25,477 nucleotides of DNA from Lachnospiraceae bacterium UBA3866 (GTDB taxonomy: Bacteria > Bacillota > Clostridia > Lachnospirales > Lachnospiraceae). The stretch lies in NCBI GenBank assembly GCA_002392345.1, contig DGGU01000045.1:1-25477 (forward strand), read 5' to 3'. Under the pieces are notes generated by a model that saw only the letters and a list, made by a program, of their open reading frames with translations, was not told the DNA's origin and searched no databases. Position numbers and translations under genes: made by a program. Below, one piece after another: positions 16,808 to 24,878 of the stretch (position 1 is the stretch's first letter; every line of letters starts with the position of its first letter).

Positions 16808-19027
16808 TTATGATATACTAAATGTCTGTGGTACCCCACTTACCACCCATCTGCCATATGAATCAACTGTGGCTCCATCCTTGGTTGTTCCATTCGTGAG
16901 TAATGCACCTTTTATCTCGCCTATGCCACTCTCATTAAAGTAATAAAAATAATATTTACCATCTATGTTCTTTATTAGTTTCCATCCTGTGGCCATCTTG
17001 CCTAAATCATTTTTATTTTGATCGCCTATATCAAAATAAAATACTTTCCCATTCTCATTATAAAATCCTATAGTCACATAACCCTCTGCATCAAATCTAT
17101 ACCAGTCTGAGCTTCCACTGCTATTTGCTATGTTGGCCCATCTATTCTTATATATCTCTCCATTTACGTCTTGATATCTCTTCGATTTCCCTGCTTGTAC
17201 CCAACTACCACCTGATGCCCCAGATACATTTAATAGTCCACTTTGAGTTGTACTTGGGAGAATTTGTTGTAATATATTGCCCATGGCTTCTTGCGATATA
17301 GTTCCACCTGCTACTGCTCCACCACCGCCACCGCCTCCTCCGCCGCCGCCGCCACCGCCACCTCCACGGTATCCACCACTACTTGGAACTGTAACTATGT
17401 CTCCCCAAAGAGCATATAGCATCTTACTTCTTGTTATATACTCATTTGTATCAAATTTATCTTGGAATCTCGTGTCATTATACCAACCTAAAAAGTTCTT
17501 ATTTTGCTTACTTGGATTACTTGGAAGACTTAGTATATTTCCTTCTTCTACGCTTACACTATTTAGACTACTTCCACCATTAGTATTAAAACTTATAGTA
17601 TATGCTTGTCTATTTATAGTAGTACTTCTTATAAGGCTTATATAGCTATTTATGATTCTTCCTTGTGAATCAGTTACATAATTACCAGTTTCATCTATTG
17701 CTATAAAACTTATAACATTTCTACTATTCTCTTCATCAAGGAGTTTAGAACCATCTATTCTTATTTGGCATTTACCATTAGTAAGAGTATATAGCCCACG
17801 ATTATTATTACTTATGAGTTTCTCTCCATTGAGATATACTTGTATTGATTTCGCTCTTCTTTCTGTAACATTTAAGTTTATTACTGCATATGTATCATAT
17901 GGTAGCATTCCACCAGATTTTAATTTGTTTTCTTCATTTATTGTATCAGCTCTGAAATTACCACTTATCTCTATAGCGCTGCTTTTTACATATGGATGAA
18001 CTGCTACCGTGCTTGTATTATCATTTAATAAATCAGCTTCGGATTTATAAATATCATCAAGAACTACAAGTCTCTCTGCAACATTGCCATATGGTGCTTC
18101 AGTTAAATACTGCTCATAATAGCCTTCGGCATATTCAGCAAGGTATGTACTCTGCTCTATACTGTCACGAAGGTTCCAATATTTTTCTCCAGTTTTAATA
18201 AGAAAGTATGGGAAGTTGACCCATTGCTTTGCATATGCTTCCTTATTACTACCTGTAAGACTATCACTATTTATGAGCCATGTTGGTTTGAAACTTAAAC
18301 TTTCTCCTGTTGGGCTTTTATAATAATATTCTGATACTATATTATAAGTTCTATCCATTATTCTGTTGTTTACATAAAATGTGGCAGCTCTATCTATATC
18401 TGTTGTATTAGGATCATAGTAATAATATTCGCCAAGCACTCCCTCATAACAACTTAAATAATAAAGGACTCCGTATTCAAATAAATCATACTTTCCGAGA
18501 TCTGTGCTATTAAATGTTAAATCAACTTTTATATGATCAAGTGCATTTATTCCTTGTGGATTAAGATATCCATTGCCACTCTCTCTCGCTACCAAATCTT
18601 CTACAAAACCATTAGGAAGTAATATATAGTTATCATTCGCATTGTCAAAATCAAAAAACTGCACGTCATTAGAAAGCTTTAGAAGTATTGGACTATTATT
18701 ATGTGTGTCTATCATATCTCTTATTACTTTAACTGTTGTATTATTGTTATAATATGTTCCATTATTGTCGGATATTCTGACCGTCCCTGCATTCTCTCCT
18801 GTATATATTTCATATCTATCATATGTAGAATTTATTACTACTGATGGACTTGCTGTACTTGTATGGTTGCCTGCACCAAATCGACCTACACTTAATAAGT
18901 TGGTTTCTGCATTTAATTCACTGATAGTTGCTATATATTCATTATCTATAAGAGCACCTACTATTTCATCAATTTCGTTTTCATCTTCTTCTGCTTCTTC
19001 ATCATCTATAACAGATTCTTCTTCTAT
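16808..19027 (-). pseudogene. 5'-truncated cell-wall-binding partner protein of the Rhs system
   Basis: The frame is open from just after a TAA (19028-19030) to the stop at 16808, about 740 codons, but no start codon occurs before ATG 18715, so the secretion signal is gone. It begins with an acidic linker (VIDDEEAEEDENEIDEI) and IATISELNAETNLLSVGRFGAG, the same motif as the giant protein. A large uncharacterised region follows, then an InlB B-repeat/Flg_new domain (FNTNGGSSLNSVSVEEG...FLGWYND, about residues 375-440 from ATG 18715) and a 16-17 residue glycine run near 450-466. Last come choline-binding-type cell-wall repeats (DWYRFDAEGYVTIGFY, ATGWKLI...KYYFYYF) to the C-terminus. It probably once anchored to the wall beside the Rhs protein, whose gene starts 19 bases after it. 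Confidence 0.7.
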
Positions 19028-19212
19028 TTATACTCAACTATCAGCTTTTTATCAATTTTTGATATGGACATACTTTTTACATCATATAGCCATATCAAAA
19101 ACTTCTTGGCTTCAGATACATACTTCTTGGTAGTATAATCACTGTTTTCTACATCATAAAGTAGATACTCCTCGAACTCCTTTAATTTGTTACTTAAAGA
19201 TTTCTCGTTCAT
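19024..19212 (-). pseudogene. Tyrosine recombinase (integrase) N-terminal fragment
   Basis: 62 residues from ATG 19212, set by AGGAGG seven bases upstream. NKLKEFEEYLLYDVENSDYT, then TKKYVSEAKKFLIWLYDVK and ISKIDKKLIVEYK match the SAM-like core-binding domain of XerC/XerD-type recombinases. The frame then hits a TAG at 19024-19026, and the catalytic domain (RKHRY) is absent. The next bases belong to the acidic linker of the Rhs partner gene, so the two genes appear fused by a deletion. A recombinase-like N-domain used as a stand-alone protein is possible but less likely. Confidence 0.65.
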
Positions 19213-19252
19213 AATAGAACCTCCTAAAATTATTGTTTCTACATAAAACAAA

Positions 19253-19281
19253 ATAAAAAAAGAGAAGTGTCGCCACTTCTC
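19253..19281 (-). terminator. Intrinsic terminator / possible attenuator before recombinase fragment
   Basis: On the minus strand GAGAAGTG/CACTTCTC forms a perfect 8-bp stem (19262-19281, four-base loop) followed by seven T. It lies 40-70 bases before the recombinase ATG and before its ribosome binding site, so it would end transcripts in the leader unless bypassed. Confidence 0.75.
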
Positions 19282-19413
19282 ATACATTTATATAAAGTGT
19301 TATGTAGTCATCAAAAGAGGTTCTAAAGCCTATACCAATCATTACATTTAAATATAATAGAAAGAGGCATCTAAAATAATATTCAAAGTTTCATTTGTTT
19401 TATACATATTTTA

Positions 19414-19419
19414 ATTATA
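19414..19419 (-). promoter_or_regulatory. Candidate -10 box (TATAAT) for the recombinase/Rhs transcript
   Basis: TATAAT on the minus strand, preceded by TATGG; no convincing -35 box is visible. It is placed about 130 bases before the attenuator-like hairpin. Confidence 0.35.
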
Positions 19420-19453
19420 CCATAACATAAACTATAATCATTTTTTTACACAT

Positions 19454-19476
19454 AAAAAAAGAGCAGCTTTCTGCTC
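19454..19476 (-). terminator. Intrinsic terminator downstream of mmcQ-like gene
   Basis: GAGCAG/CTGCTC stem with an AAAG loop on the minus strand (19461-19476), followed by seven T. It lies about 108 bases after the stop of the MmcQ/YjbR gene and would end the hydE transcript. Confidence 0.75.
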
Positions 19477-19499
19477 ATTATTTCACGATTACTCAAATC

Positions 19500-19539
19500 G
19501 GTTTCAAATTTCATGATTACTACCTCACTTTTTGAAACC
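19500..19539. repeat. 9-bp inverted repeat, GGTTTCAAA / TTTGAAACC
   Basis: Perfect 9-bp arms at 19500-19508 and 19531-19539 with a 22-base spacer, between the MmcQ stop and the terminator. It could be an RNA hairpin or a recombination core site near the recombinase fragment; nothing decides between these. Confidence 0.45.
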
Positions 19540-19583
19540 ACTTAATTATATTTATTTTTTATCATATTGCCCTTAATAATTTA

Positions 19584-19940
19584 TTATTTTTCCACCTTAT
19601 CTAAGCTCATATCAATGAGATTCTTTATCTTCTTATCGCTTACTTTAGCAATCTCTATGCTCACCCAGTGAGATTTGTTCATATGATACGCTGGAGCGAA
19701 ACCTCTTGTTGCCTTTATTGATGATATAAGTTCAGGATCAAGTTTCACATTCATAATGTCTATAATCCTATCATCTTTCGACCCTCTATAGACTCTATTA
19801 TAGGGGACATCCATTATTATGCCAAACCATTTCTTTTTAGCGTTTCTAAATACAATATAACTTGGCGTGTCTTCCCATAAAGCTACACTATCAACTTTAT
19901 ATCTATTCTTTATATACTTTTTAATTTCTGTTCTCGTCAT
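19584..19940 (-). CDS. MmcQ/YjbR family protein
   Basis: A 118-residue protein of the MmcQ/YjbR (CyaY-like fold) family. Typical features are the N-terminal LWEDTPSYIVFRNAKKKWFGIIM strand pair, the LKxDPELISSIKATRGFAPAYHMNKSHWVSIEI core with the conserved GFAPAYHMNK-W segment, and the C-terminal helix pair. The family is often called DNA-binding, but its biochemical role is not settled. Its ATG overlaps the hydE stop (TAATG), with AAGGA upstream inside hydE, so translation is coupled. There is no evidence that it acts in hydrogenase maturation. Confidence 0.88.
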   Translation of the reverse strand: MTRTEIKKYIKNRYKVDSVALWEDTPSYIVFRNAKKKWFGIIMDVPYNRVYRGSKDDRIIDIMNVKLDPELISSIKATRGFAPAYHMNKSHWVSIEIAKVSDKKIKNLIDMSLDKVEK

Positions 19941-20980
19941 TATTCCTTCTTATAATCGCCTCTATCTATAACAAGTCGATAGCCTATCCTACTCATTCTT
20001 GCACTCATACAATTTTTACACTCTGCAGCCTCATCACCAATGCAGATCTTATTATCATATAGAAGATATTTACTTCTAACTTCAGTTGGTGATAAATTTG
20101 GCATGATGACATTCGCCCCGTGTTCAACTCCTTTTTCTCTTCCAAGTGGGTTAATTGTTCCAAGTGCAGTAGTTGCAGGTAACAAAACTCTTGGAAGTAT
20201 AATTCTAGTTATAGAAAGAAGTAGCAAAGTTTTCTCTAAAGTTCCCGCCTTCTCATTTTTATAAATCGTATCCTTATGTGGTATGAATGGTCCTATACCG
20301 CACATCTCTGGTTTAAACTCTTCTATAAATTTTAAATCAAGTGCAAGATCATGATTTGTCTGATGAGGACACTCAACCATATATCCTGCCCCAACTTGAT
20401 AGCCTATATCTCTTAAATCTTGCAAACACTTCATCCTATGATCATATGACATCTCTTTAGGATGAATTTTCTCATATAACTCTTTATTTGCTGTCTCATG
20501 TCTAAGCAAATATCTATTTGCACCTGCAGCAAAATATTTCTTATAAGTCTCTTTTTCCTTCTCACCAATAGATATTGTGATCGCACAATCAGGGAATTTA
20601 TTTCTGATATGTGATATTATCTCTACCATCTTATCATCATCAAAATATAAATCTTCACCACTCTGCAAGACAAATGTCCTATATCCAAGTTCATAACCTA
20701 CATCGCAGCACTTAAAAATCTCATCTTTAGTTAATCTATATCTGTCACAATTTTTATTGCCGTTTCTTATTCCGCAATAATAGCAATCATTTTTGCAATA
20801 ATTTGAAAATTCTATGAGACCCCTTACGAAAATATCTTTGCCATACACCGATGTCGCAAGTTTAACTGCTTCTTTTCTCAATATCTCTTTCTCACCATCT
20901 TTGACACTATCTAAAAGAGACTCATACTCTTCAACAGTGAGGCTATGTGTGTCTATAAACTTTTTAATAATATTGTTCAT
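19940..20980 (-). CDS. hydE: [FeFe]-hydrogenase H-cluster radical SAM maturase HydE
   Basis: A 346-residue radical S-adenosylmethionine enzyme. The CxxxCxxC cluster motif is C62-C66-C69 (YCKNDCYYCGIR), which with SAM starts assembly of the dithiolate-bridged diiron subcluster of the H-cluster. RHETANKELYEKIHP, VGAGYMVECPHQT and IGPFIPHKDT are typical HydE segments. A C-terminal cysteine group (CIGDEAAECKNC) could bind a second cluster, as in some HydE proteins. HydF and HydG are not in this window. A promoter lies upstream, so it is transcribed separately from the hydrogenase operon, and its stop overlaps the MmcQ-like start. No clear Shine-Dalgarno precedes ATG 20980. Confidence 0.93.
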   Translation of the reverse strand: MNNIIKKFIDTHSLTVEEYESLLDSVKDGEKEILRKEAVKLATSVYGKDIFVRGLIEFSNYCKNDCYYCGIRNGNKNCDRYRLTKDEIFKCCDVGYELGYRTFVLQSGEDLYFDDDKMVEIISHIRNKFPDCAITISIGEKEKETYKKYFAAGANRYLLRHETANKELYEKIHPKEMSYDHRMKCLQDLRDIGYQVGAGYMVECPHQTNHDLALDLKFIEEFKPEMCGIGPFIPHKDTIYKNEKAGTLEKTLLLLSITRIILPRVLLPATTALGTINPLGREKGVEHGANVIMPNLSPTEVRSKYLLYDNKICIGDEAAECKNCMSARMSRIGYRLVIDRGDYKKE

Positions 20981-20999
20981 AGTTAAATGTTTATTCTAT

Positions 21000-21008
21000 A
21001 TTATACCA
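21000..21008 (-). promoter_or_regulatory. Extended -10 promoter of hydE
   Basis: TGGTATAAT on the minus strand (TATAAT at 21000-21005) is an extended -10 element. Transcription would begin about 12-15 bases before the hydE ATG, giving a very short leader without a ribosome binding site. No good -35 box. Confidence 0.5.
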
Positions 21009-21066
21009 AGTTTCTCGATTTTTATTTAGTGTAATCTTAGATAATTTAATAGCATAAAAACACAAT

Positions 21067-21094
21067 AAAAAGTAGGGGCTTATTGCCCCTACTT
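21067..21094 (-). terminator. Intrinsic terminator of the hnd operon, built from a GTAGGGGC palindrome
   Basis: A perfect 10-bp stem AAGTAGGGGC/GCCCCTACTT (21070-21094) with a five-base loop and a following T-rich tract on the minus strand. It lies about 85 bases past the hndD stop. The stem shares the GTAGGGG start of the repeat family next to it. Confidence 0.65.
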
Positions 21095-21097
21095 ATC

Positions 21098-21178
21098 GGG
21101 CTCGCAGTGCACCCCAAGGGCACTTTGTCGCTCCGCTCGGGCGCTCACCCTACGTTGGCGCATGCTTCGCTCCTACAG
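21098..21178 (-). repeat. Mosaic of GTAGGG-type palindromic repeats after hndD
   Basis: Read on minus, a unit starting GTAGGAGCG (21154-21176) is followed directly by one starting GTAGGGTGAGCG and ending CACTGCGAGCCC (21098-21153). The latter has the same ends as the copies inside the Rhs gene but a different, GC-rich centre (GCCCGAGCGGAGCGAC). GC content is far above its surroundings. Confidence 0.65.
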
Positions 21179-21179
21179 T

Positions 21180-22973
21180 TTAAGTCCAGCTTCTCTTTAC
21201 ATATGATGTATGAAGTGCATGATGTGCCTTCTCTGAACCAGGCTTACCGAAGTAATCTTTATAAAGTTTCTTGATATCTGGATTGTCGTGAGATTTACGG
21301 AGTTTCATCTTCTTGTCTTGATTATAAAGTACTGCTGCACGCTTTGCTCTGTAATCCGTAGTATTTCTTACATGTCCTGATACTTGTGGTTGTCCACCAC
21401 CATTGATACATCCACCAGGACAACACATAATCTCTATAAAATGATAATCAGCTTTTCCAGCTCTTATAGCATCAAGAAGAACTCGAGCATTGGCTGTACC
21501 AGATGCAACTGCAACTTTAACAGTCAAACCTTTCTTTACAGTGTAAGAAGCTTCTTTGATGCCTTTCATACCACGAACTTCTTTATAATCAAGTGATTTC
21601 ATCTTCTTGCCAGCTAAGATCTCTGCTGCAGTACGAAGTGCTGCTTCCATAACACCACCAGATGTACCAAATATAACTGCTGCACCAGTATCTGTGCCCA
21701 TAGGGCTATCAAACTCTTCTTCTGGAAGTGAATTCCAATCTATACCAAGCTTCTTAATCATACGAGCAAGTTCCCTTGTAGTCATAGTGTAATCAAGATC
21801 TGGTATACCCTTGCCTGCTGCTGATTGGTCCGCACGATGGATCTCAAACTTCTTAGCTGTGCATGGCATAATTGATACTGAAACTATCTTCTTAGGATCA
21901 ATTTTTGCAACTTTCTCAGCATAATATGTCTTAAGTGTAGCACCAAACATCTGTTGTGGTGACTTACAAGTAGATACGTGTGGTAATAGATCTGGATAGT
22001 AGTTCTCTATGAATTTGATCCAACCTGGACTACATGATGTAATCATAGGAAGGACAGCCTTCTTAGATTTGAGTCTCTCTATAAGTTCTGTTCCTTCTTC
22101 CATGATAGTAAGGTCAGCTGCAAAGTCAGTATCAAATACTTTATCAAATCCAATGCGACGAAGTGCTGCAACCATCTTACCTTCACCATTAGTTCCGATA
22201 GGAGCACCAAACTCTTCTGCTATAGTTGCACGAACTGCAGGAGCAGTCTGGACTACAACAAATTTCTCTGGATCTCTTATAGCATCAAGTACCTTATCTG
22301 CCTCAGTCTTCTCATAGAGAGCACCAACTGGACATACATTGATACATTGACCACAATGTACACATGAAGTATCAGCAAGTGGCAATCCAAAATGACTTCC
22401 TACTATAGTTTTAAATCCACGGTTGTTGGTTCCGATAACACCTACTGATTGGAACTTAGTACATGCTGCTATACATCTACGGCAAAGCACACACTTAGAA
22501 TTATCTCTTATAAGATGAACTGCAGAATCATCTATCTTTGACTCTGTCTTAGCACCTTGATATTTTGTATCATCAACACCATTTGCACGAGCAAGAGCAA
22601 GAAGTTCACAATTTCCTGAGCGAACGCAAGATAAGCAGTCCATCCTATGATTAGAGAGGATAAGCTCTATGGTCTTCTTTCTTGACTCAACTACTCTCTT
22701 ACTATTAGTAAATATCTCTATACCCTCATTTATAGGATATACACATGCAGCTACGAGTGATCTTGCGTTCTTAACTTCTACCATACATACACGACAAGCT
22801 GCAATTTCATTTAGATCTTTAAGATAACATAGTGTAGGTATCTCTATACCAGCAACACGACATGCTTCTAGGATAGTAGAGCCAGCAGGAGCTTTGTAAT
22901 CTACACCATTAATTTTAATGTTGAGCATTTTGCTATTTGATTTCTTAGCAACTTTTTTTACAGTTTTCTTCAT
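21180..22973 (-). CDS. hndD: NAD-coupled [FeFe]-hydrogenase catalytic subunit
   Basis: 597 residues from ATG 22973, chosen because AGGAGG lies eight bases upstream; the in-frame GTG at 22982 touches that site. Order: [2Fe-2S] ferredoxin domain (C49, C60, C63, C77); His-Cys3 [4Fe-4S] site (H109, C113, C116, C122); two [4Fe-4S] sites (CVLCRRCIAAC 161-171 and CVHCGQCINVC 204-214). The H-cluster domain has motif 1 TSCSPGW (312-318), motif 2 MPCTAKKFE (369-377) and motif 3 EIMCCPGGCINGGGQP (514-529). The small-subunit-like C-terminal segment follows. Together with HndC and HndA it should form a bifurcating hydrogenase making H2 from ferredoxin plus NADH. Motif 1 has Ser where textbook enzymes have a second Cys (TSCCP). 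Confidence 0.95.
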   Translation of the reverse strand: MKKTVKKVAKKSNSKMLNIKINGVDYKAPAGSTILEACRVAGIEIPTLCYLKDLNEIAACRVCMVEVKNARSLVAACVYPINEGIEIFTNSKRVVESRKKTIELILSNHRMDCLSCVRSGNCELLALARANGVDDTKYQGAKTESKIDDSAVHLIRDNSKCVLCRRCIAACTKFQSVGVIGTNNRGFKTIVGSHFGLPLADTSCVHCGQCINVCPVGALYEKTEADKVLDAIRDPEKFVVVQTAPAVRATIAEEFGAPIGTNGEGKMVAALRRIGFDKVFDTDFAADLTIMEEGTELIERLKSKKAVLPMITSCSPGWIKFIENYYPDLLPHVSTCKSPQQMFGATLKTYYAEKVAKIDPKKIVSVSIMPCTAKKFEIHRADQSAAGKGIPDLDYTMTTRELARMIKKLGIDWNSLPEEEFDSPMGTDTGAAVIFGTSGGVMEAALRTAAEILAGKKMKSLDYKEVRGMKGIKEASYTVKKGLTVKVAVASGTANARVLLDAIRAGKADYHFIEIMCCPGGCINGGGQPQVSGHVRNTTDYRAKRAAVLYNQDKKMKLRKSHDNPDIKKLYKDYFGKPGSEKAHHALHTSYVKRSWT

Positions 22974-22985
22974 CTCCTTCACCTC

Positions 22986-24866
22986 CTATCCTTTTGATAT
23001 AGCACCGAACTTACAATTAGTGAAGCAAGTTCCGCACTTGATACATTTACTTTGATCTATAACATGTGGTTTCTTAAGCTCGCCTGAGATACAATTTACA
23101 GGGCAGTTTCTTGCACAAAGTGTGCAGCCCTTACATTTATCTGGGTCAATCTTATATTGTAAGAGTTTCTTACATACACCAGCAGTACACTTCTTATTTC
23201 TTATATGTTCTTCATACTCTTTTCTAAAGTTCTTCATAGTAGATAAGATTGGGTTTGGAGCAGTTTGTCCAAGACCACAAAGTGCATTGTCTTTAATGTA
23301 TGCTGCAAGTTCCTCTAACTCAACAAGATCTTTTTCTTCGCCCTTGCCTTCAGTAATTCTCTCCAAAGTCTCAAGCATTCTCTTAGTACCTATACGGCAT
23401 GGAGTACATTTGCCGCATGATTCTTCAGCTATGAATGTCATATAGAACTTAGCTATATCAACCATACAATCAGTCTCATCCATAACGATAAGACCACCTG
23501 AACCCATCATAGATCCAATCTTAAGGAGGTTATCGTAATCTATCTTTACATCAAGGTTCTCAGTTGAGATACATCCGCCTGATGGTCCACCAGTTTGAGC
23601 AGCCTTAAATTTCTTGCCACCTGGTATACCACCACCGATATCGTATATAACTTCACGAAGAGTGATACCCATAGGAACTTCAACAAGTCCTACATTGTTG
23701 ACCTTGCCACCAAGTGCGAAAACCTTAGTTCCTGGTGATGTAGGAGTTCCCATAGATCTAAACCATTTAGATCCCTTCATTATGATCTTAGGGATATTGG
23801 CATAAGTCTCAACGTTATTAAGAACTGTTGGTTTCTCAAAAAGTCCTTTAACAGCTGGGAATGGTGGACGAGCGTGAGGCTCACCACGTTTTCCTTCGAT
23901 ACTTGCCATGAGTGCTGTCTCTTCACCACAGACGAATGCACCAGCACCAAGACGAAGTTCTATGTCAAATTCAAAACCTGTTCCGAAAATATTTTTACCA
24001 AGTAAACCATACTCTCTTGCTTGATTAATTGCTATGTTAAGTCTATCAACTGCTATAGGATACTCAGCACGGACATAGATGAAACCTTTGGTTGCATCTA
24101 TAGAATATCCTGCGATAGCCATAGCTTCTATAATACAGTGTGGGTCACCTTCAAGTATAGATCTATCCATGAATGCGCCTGGATCACCTTCATCTGCATT
24201 ACAAGCTACATACTTCTGATCAGCTTTGTTAGGTCTTGCAAGTGCCCATTTCTTTCCTGTAGGGAATCCTGCACCACCTCTACCACGAAGACCTGAATTA
24301 AGAACTTCCTGTATTACAGAATCTGGATTCATCTCAGTTAAAACTTTATAAAGTGCTTCATATCCACCTGTACCAATATACTCATCGATTTTTTCTGGAT
24401 CTATGAGACCACAGTTTTGAAGAGCAATTCTTTTTTGTTTCTTGAAGAAATTAGTATCTTCAACAGATGTGAACTTGTCACCTTTGATAGTCTCTTTATA
24501 TACAAGATCCTTTACAGGTTTTCCAGCAATTATATGCTCATCAACTATCCTCTCTACATCAGCTGGTGTGACACCAGTGTAGAATATGCCTTCTGGAAAT
24601 ACTTGGATGATTGGTCCAAGAGCACAAAGGCCATGACAACCTGTAGTAACTATAGACACTTTATCAAGTGCCTTCTTAGCTTTTAATACTTTTAAAAACT
24701 CATCTCTTATCACAAGAGATTTAGAAGATTGACAACCTGTTCCTGCACAAAGTGAGATGATTCTCTTTCCATCTTTACATGGATGAGCATTCTCATGAAG
24801 TCTCTCTGCAACTATAGGAGCAAATTGTTCTTTAATCTCTCTTAACTTTTTAATAGTCATTGTCAT
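22986..24866 (-). CDS. hndC: NAD-coupled hydrogenase flavin/NADH-binding subunit (NuoF-like, HydB/HndC)
   Basis: A 626-residue cytoplasmic subunit carrying FMN and the NADH site. The N-terminal thioredoxin-like [2Fe-2S] domain has C40, C45, C77 and C81. The NuoF body follows, with NADH/FMN motif GLRGRGGAGFPTGKKW (192-207), GDPGAFMDRS, and GAGAFVCGEETAL. The NuoF [4Fe-4S] site is ESCGKCTPCRIGT. The C-terminal two-cluster ferredoxin domain has CKGCTLCARNCPVNC and CIKCGTCFTNCKFG. This N- and C-terminal extension pattern is that of trimeric bifurcating hydrogenases rather than complex I. AGGAGG eight bases before the ATG supports the start. It is 12 bases from both the upstream hndA gene and the downstream hndD start, clearly one operon. 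Confidence 0.95.
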   Translation of the reverse strand: MTMTIKKLREIKEQFAPIVAERLHENAHPCKDGKRIISLCAGTGCQSSKSLVIRDEFLKVLKAKKALDKVSIVTTGCHGLCALGPIIQVFPEGIFYTGVTPADVERIVDEHIIAGKPVKDLVYKETIKGDKFTSVEDTNFFKKQKRIALQNCGLIDPEKIDEYIGTGGYEALYKVLTEMNPDSVIQEVLNSGLRGRGGAGFPTGKKWALARPNKADQKYVACNADEGDPGAFMDRSILEGDPHCIIEAMAIAGYSIDATKGFIYVRAEYPIAVDRLNIAINQAREYGLLGKNIFGTGFEFDIELRLGAGAFVCGEETALMASIEGKRGEPHARPPFPAVKGLFEKPTVLNNVETYANIPKIIMKGSKWFRSMGTPTSPGTKVFALGGKVNNVGLVEVPMGITLREVIYDIGGGIPGGKKFKAAQTGGPSGGCISTENLDVKIDYDNLLKIGSMMGSGGLIVMDETDCMVDIAKFYMTFIAEESCGKCTPCRIGTKRMLETLERITEGKGEEKDLVELEELAAYIKDNALCGLGQTAPNPILSTMKNFRKEYEEHIRNKKCTAGVCKKLLQYKIDPDKCKGCTLCARNCPVNCISGELKKPHVIDQSKCIKCGTCFTNCKFGAISKG

Positions 24867-24878
24867 ATTAATTTCCTC

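Larger units (their letters stand above)
19213..19453 (-). other. Untranslated leader-type region upstream of the recombinase fragment
   Basis: About 240 bases without a convincing gene. Minus-strand reading gives a TATAAT (19414-19419), two tiny frames of about 20 codons without ribosome binding sites, an intrinsic terminator (19253-19281), then AGGAGG and the recombinase ATG. No known riboswitch consensus was recognised. Confidence 0.4.

Noticed and set aside
16789..16839. Upstream ATG 16839 as start of the giant Rhs protein
   Set aside because: It overlaps the end of the preceding gene and would bury the signal peptide behind 17 charged residues.
17315..17368. GC-rich CCN run on plus as a polyproline gene
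   Set aside because: It is the complement of the glycine linker in the minus-strand partner gene.
19290..19440. Two ~20-codon frames in the leader as small genes or a known riboswitch
   Set aside because: No ribosome binding sites, no recognised peptide, and no match to riboswitch consensus sequences that I can recall.
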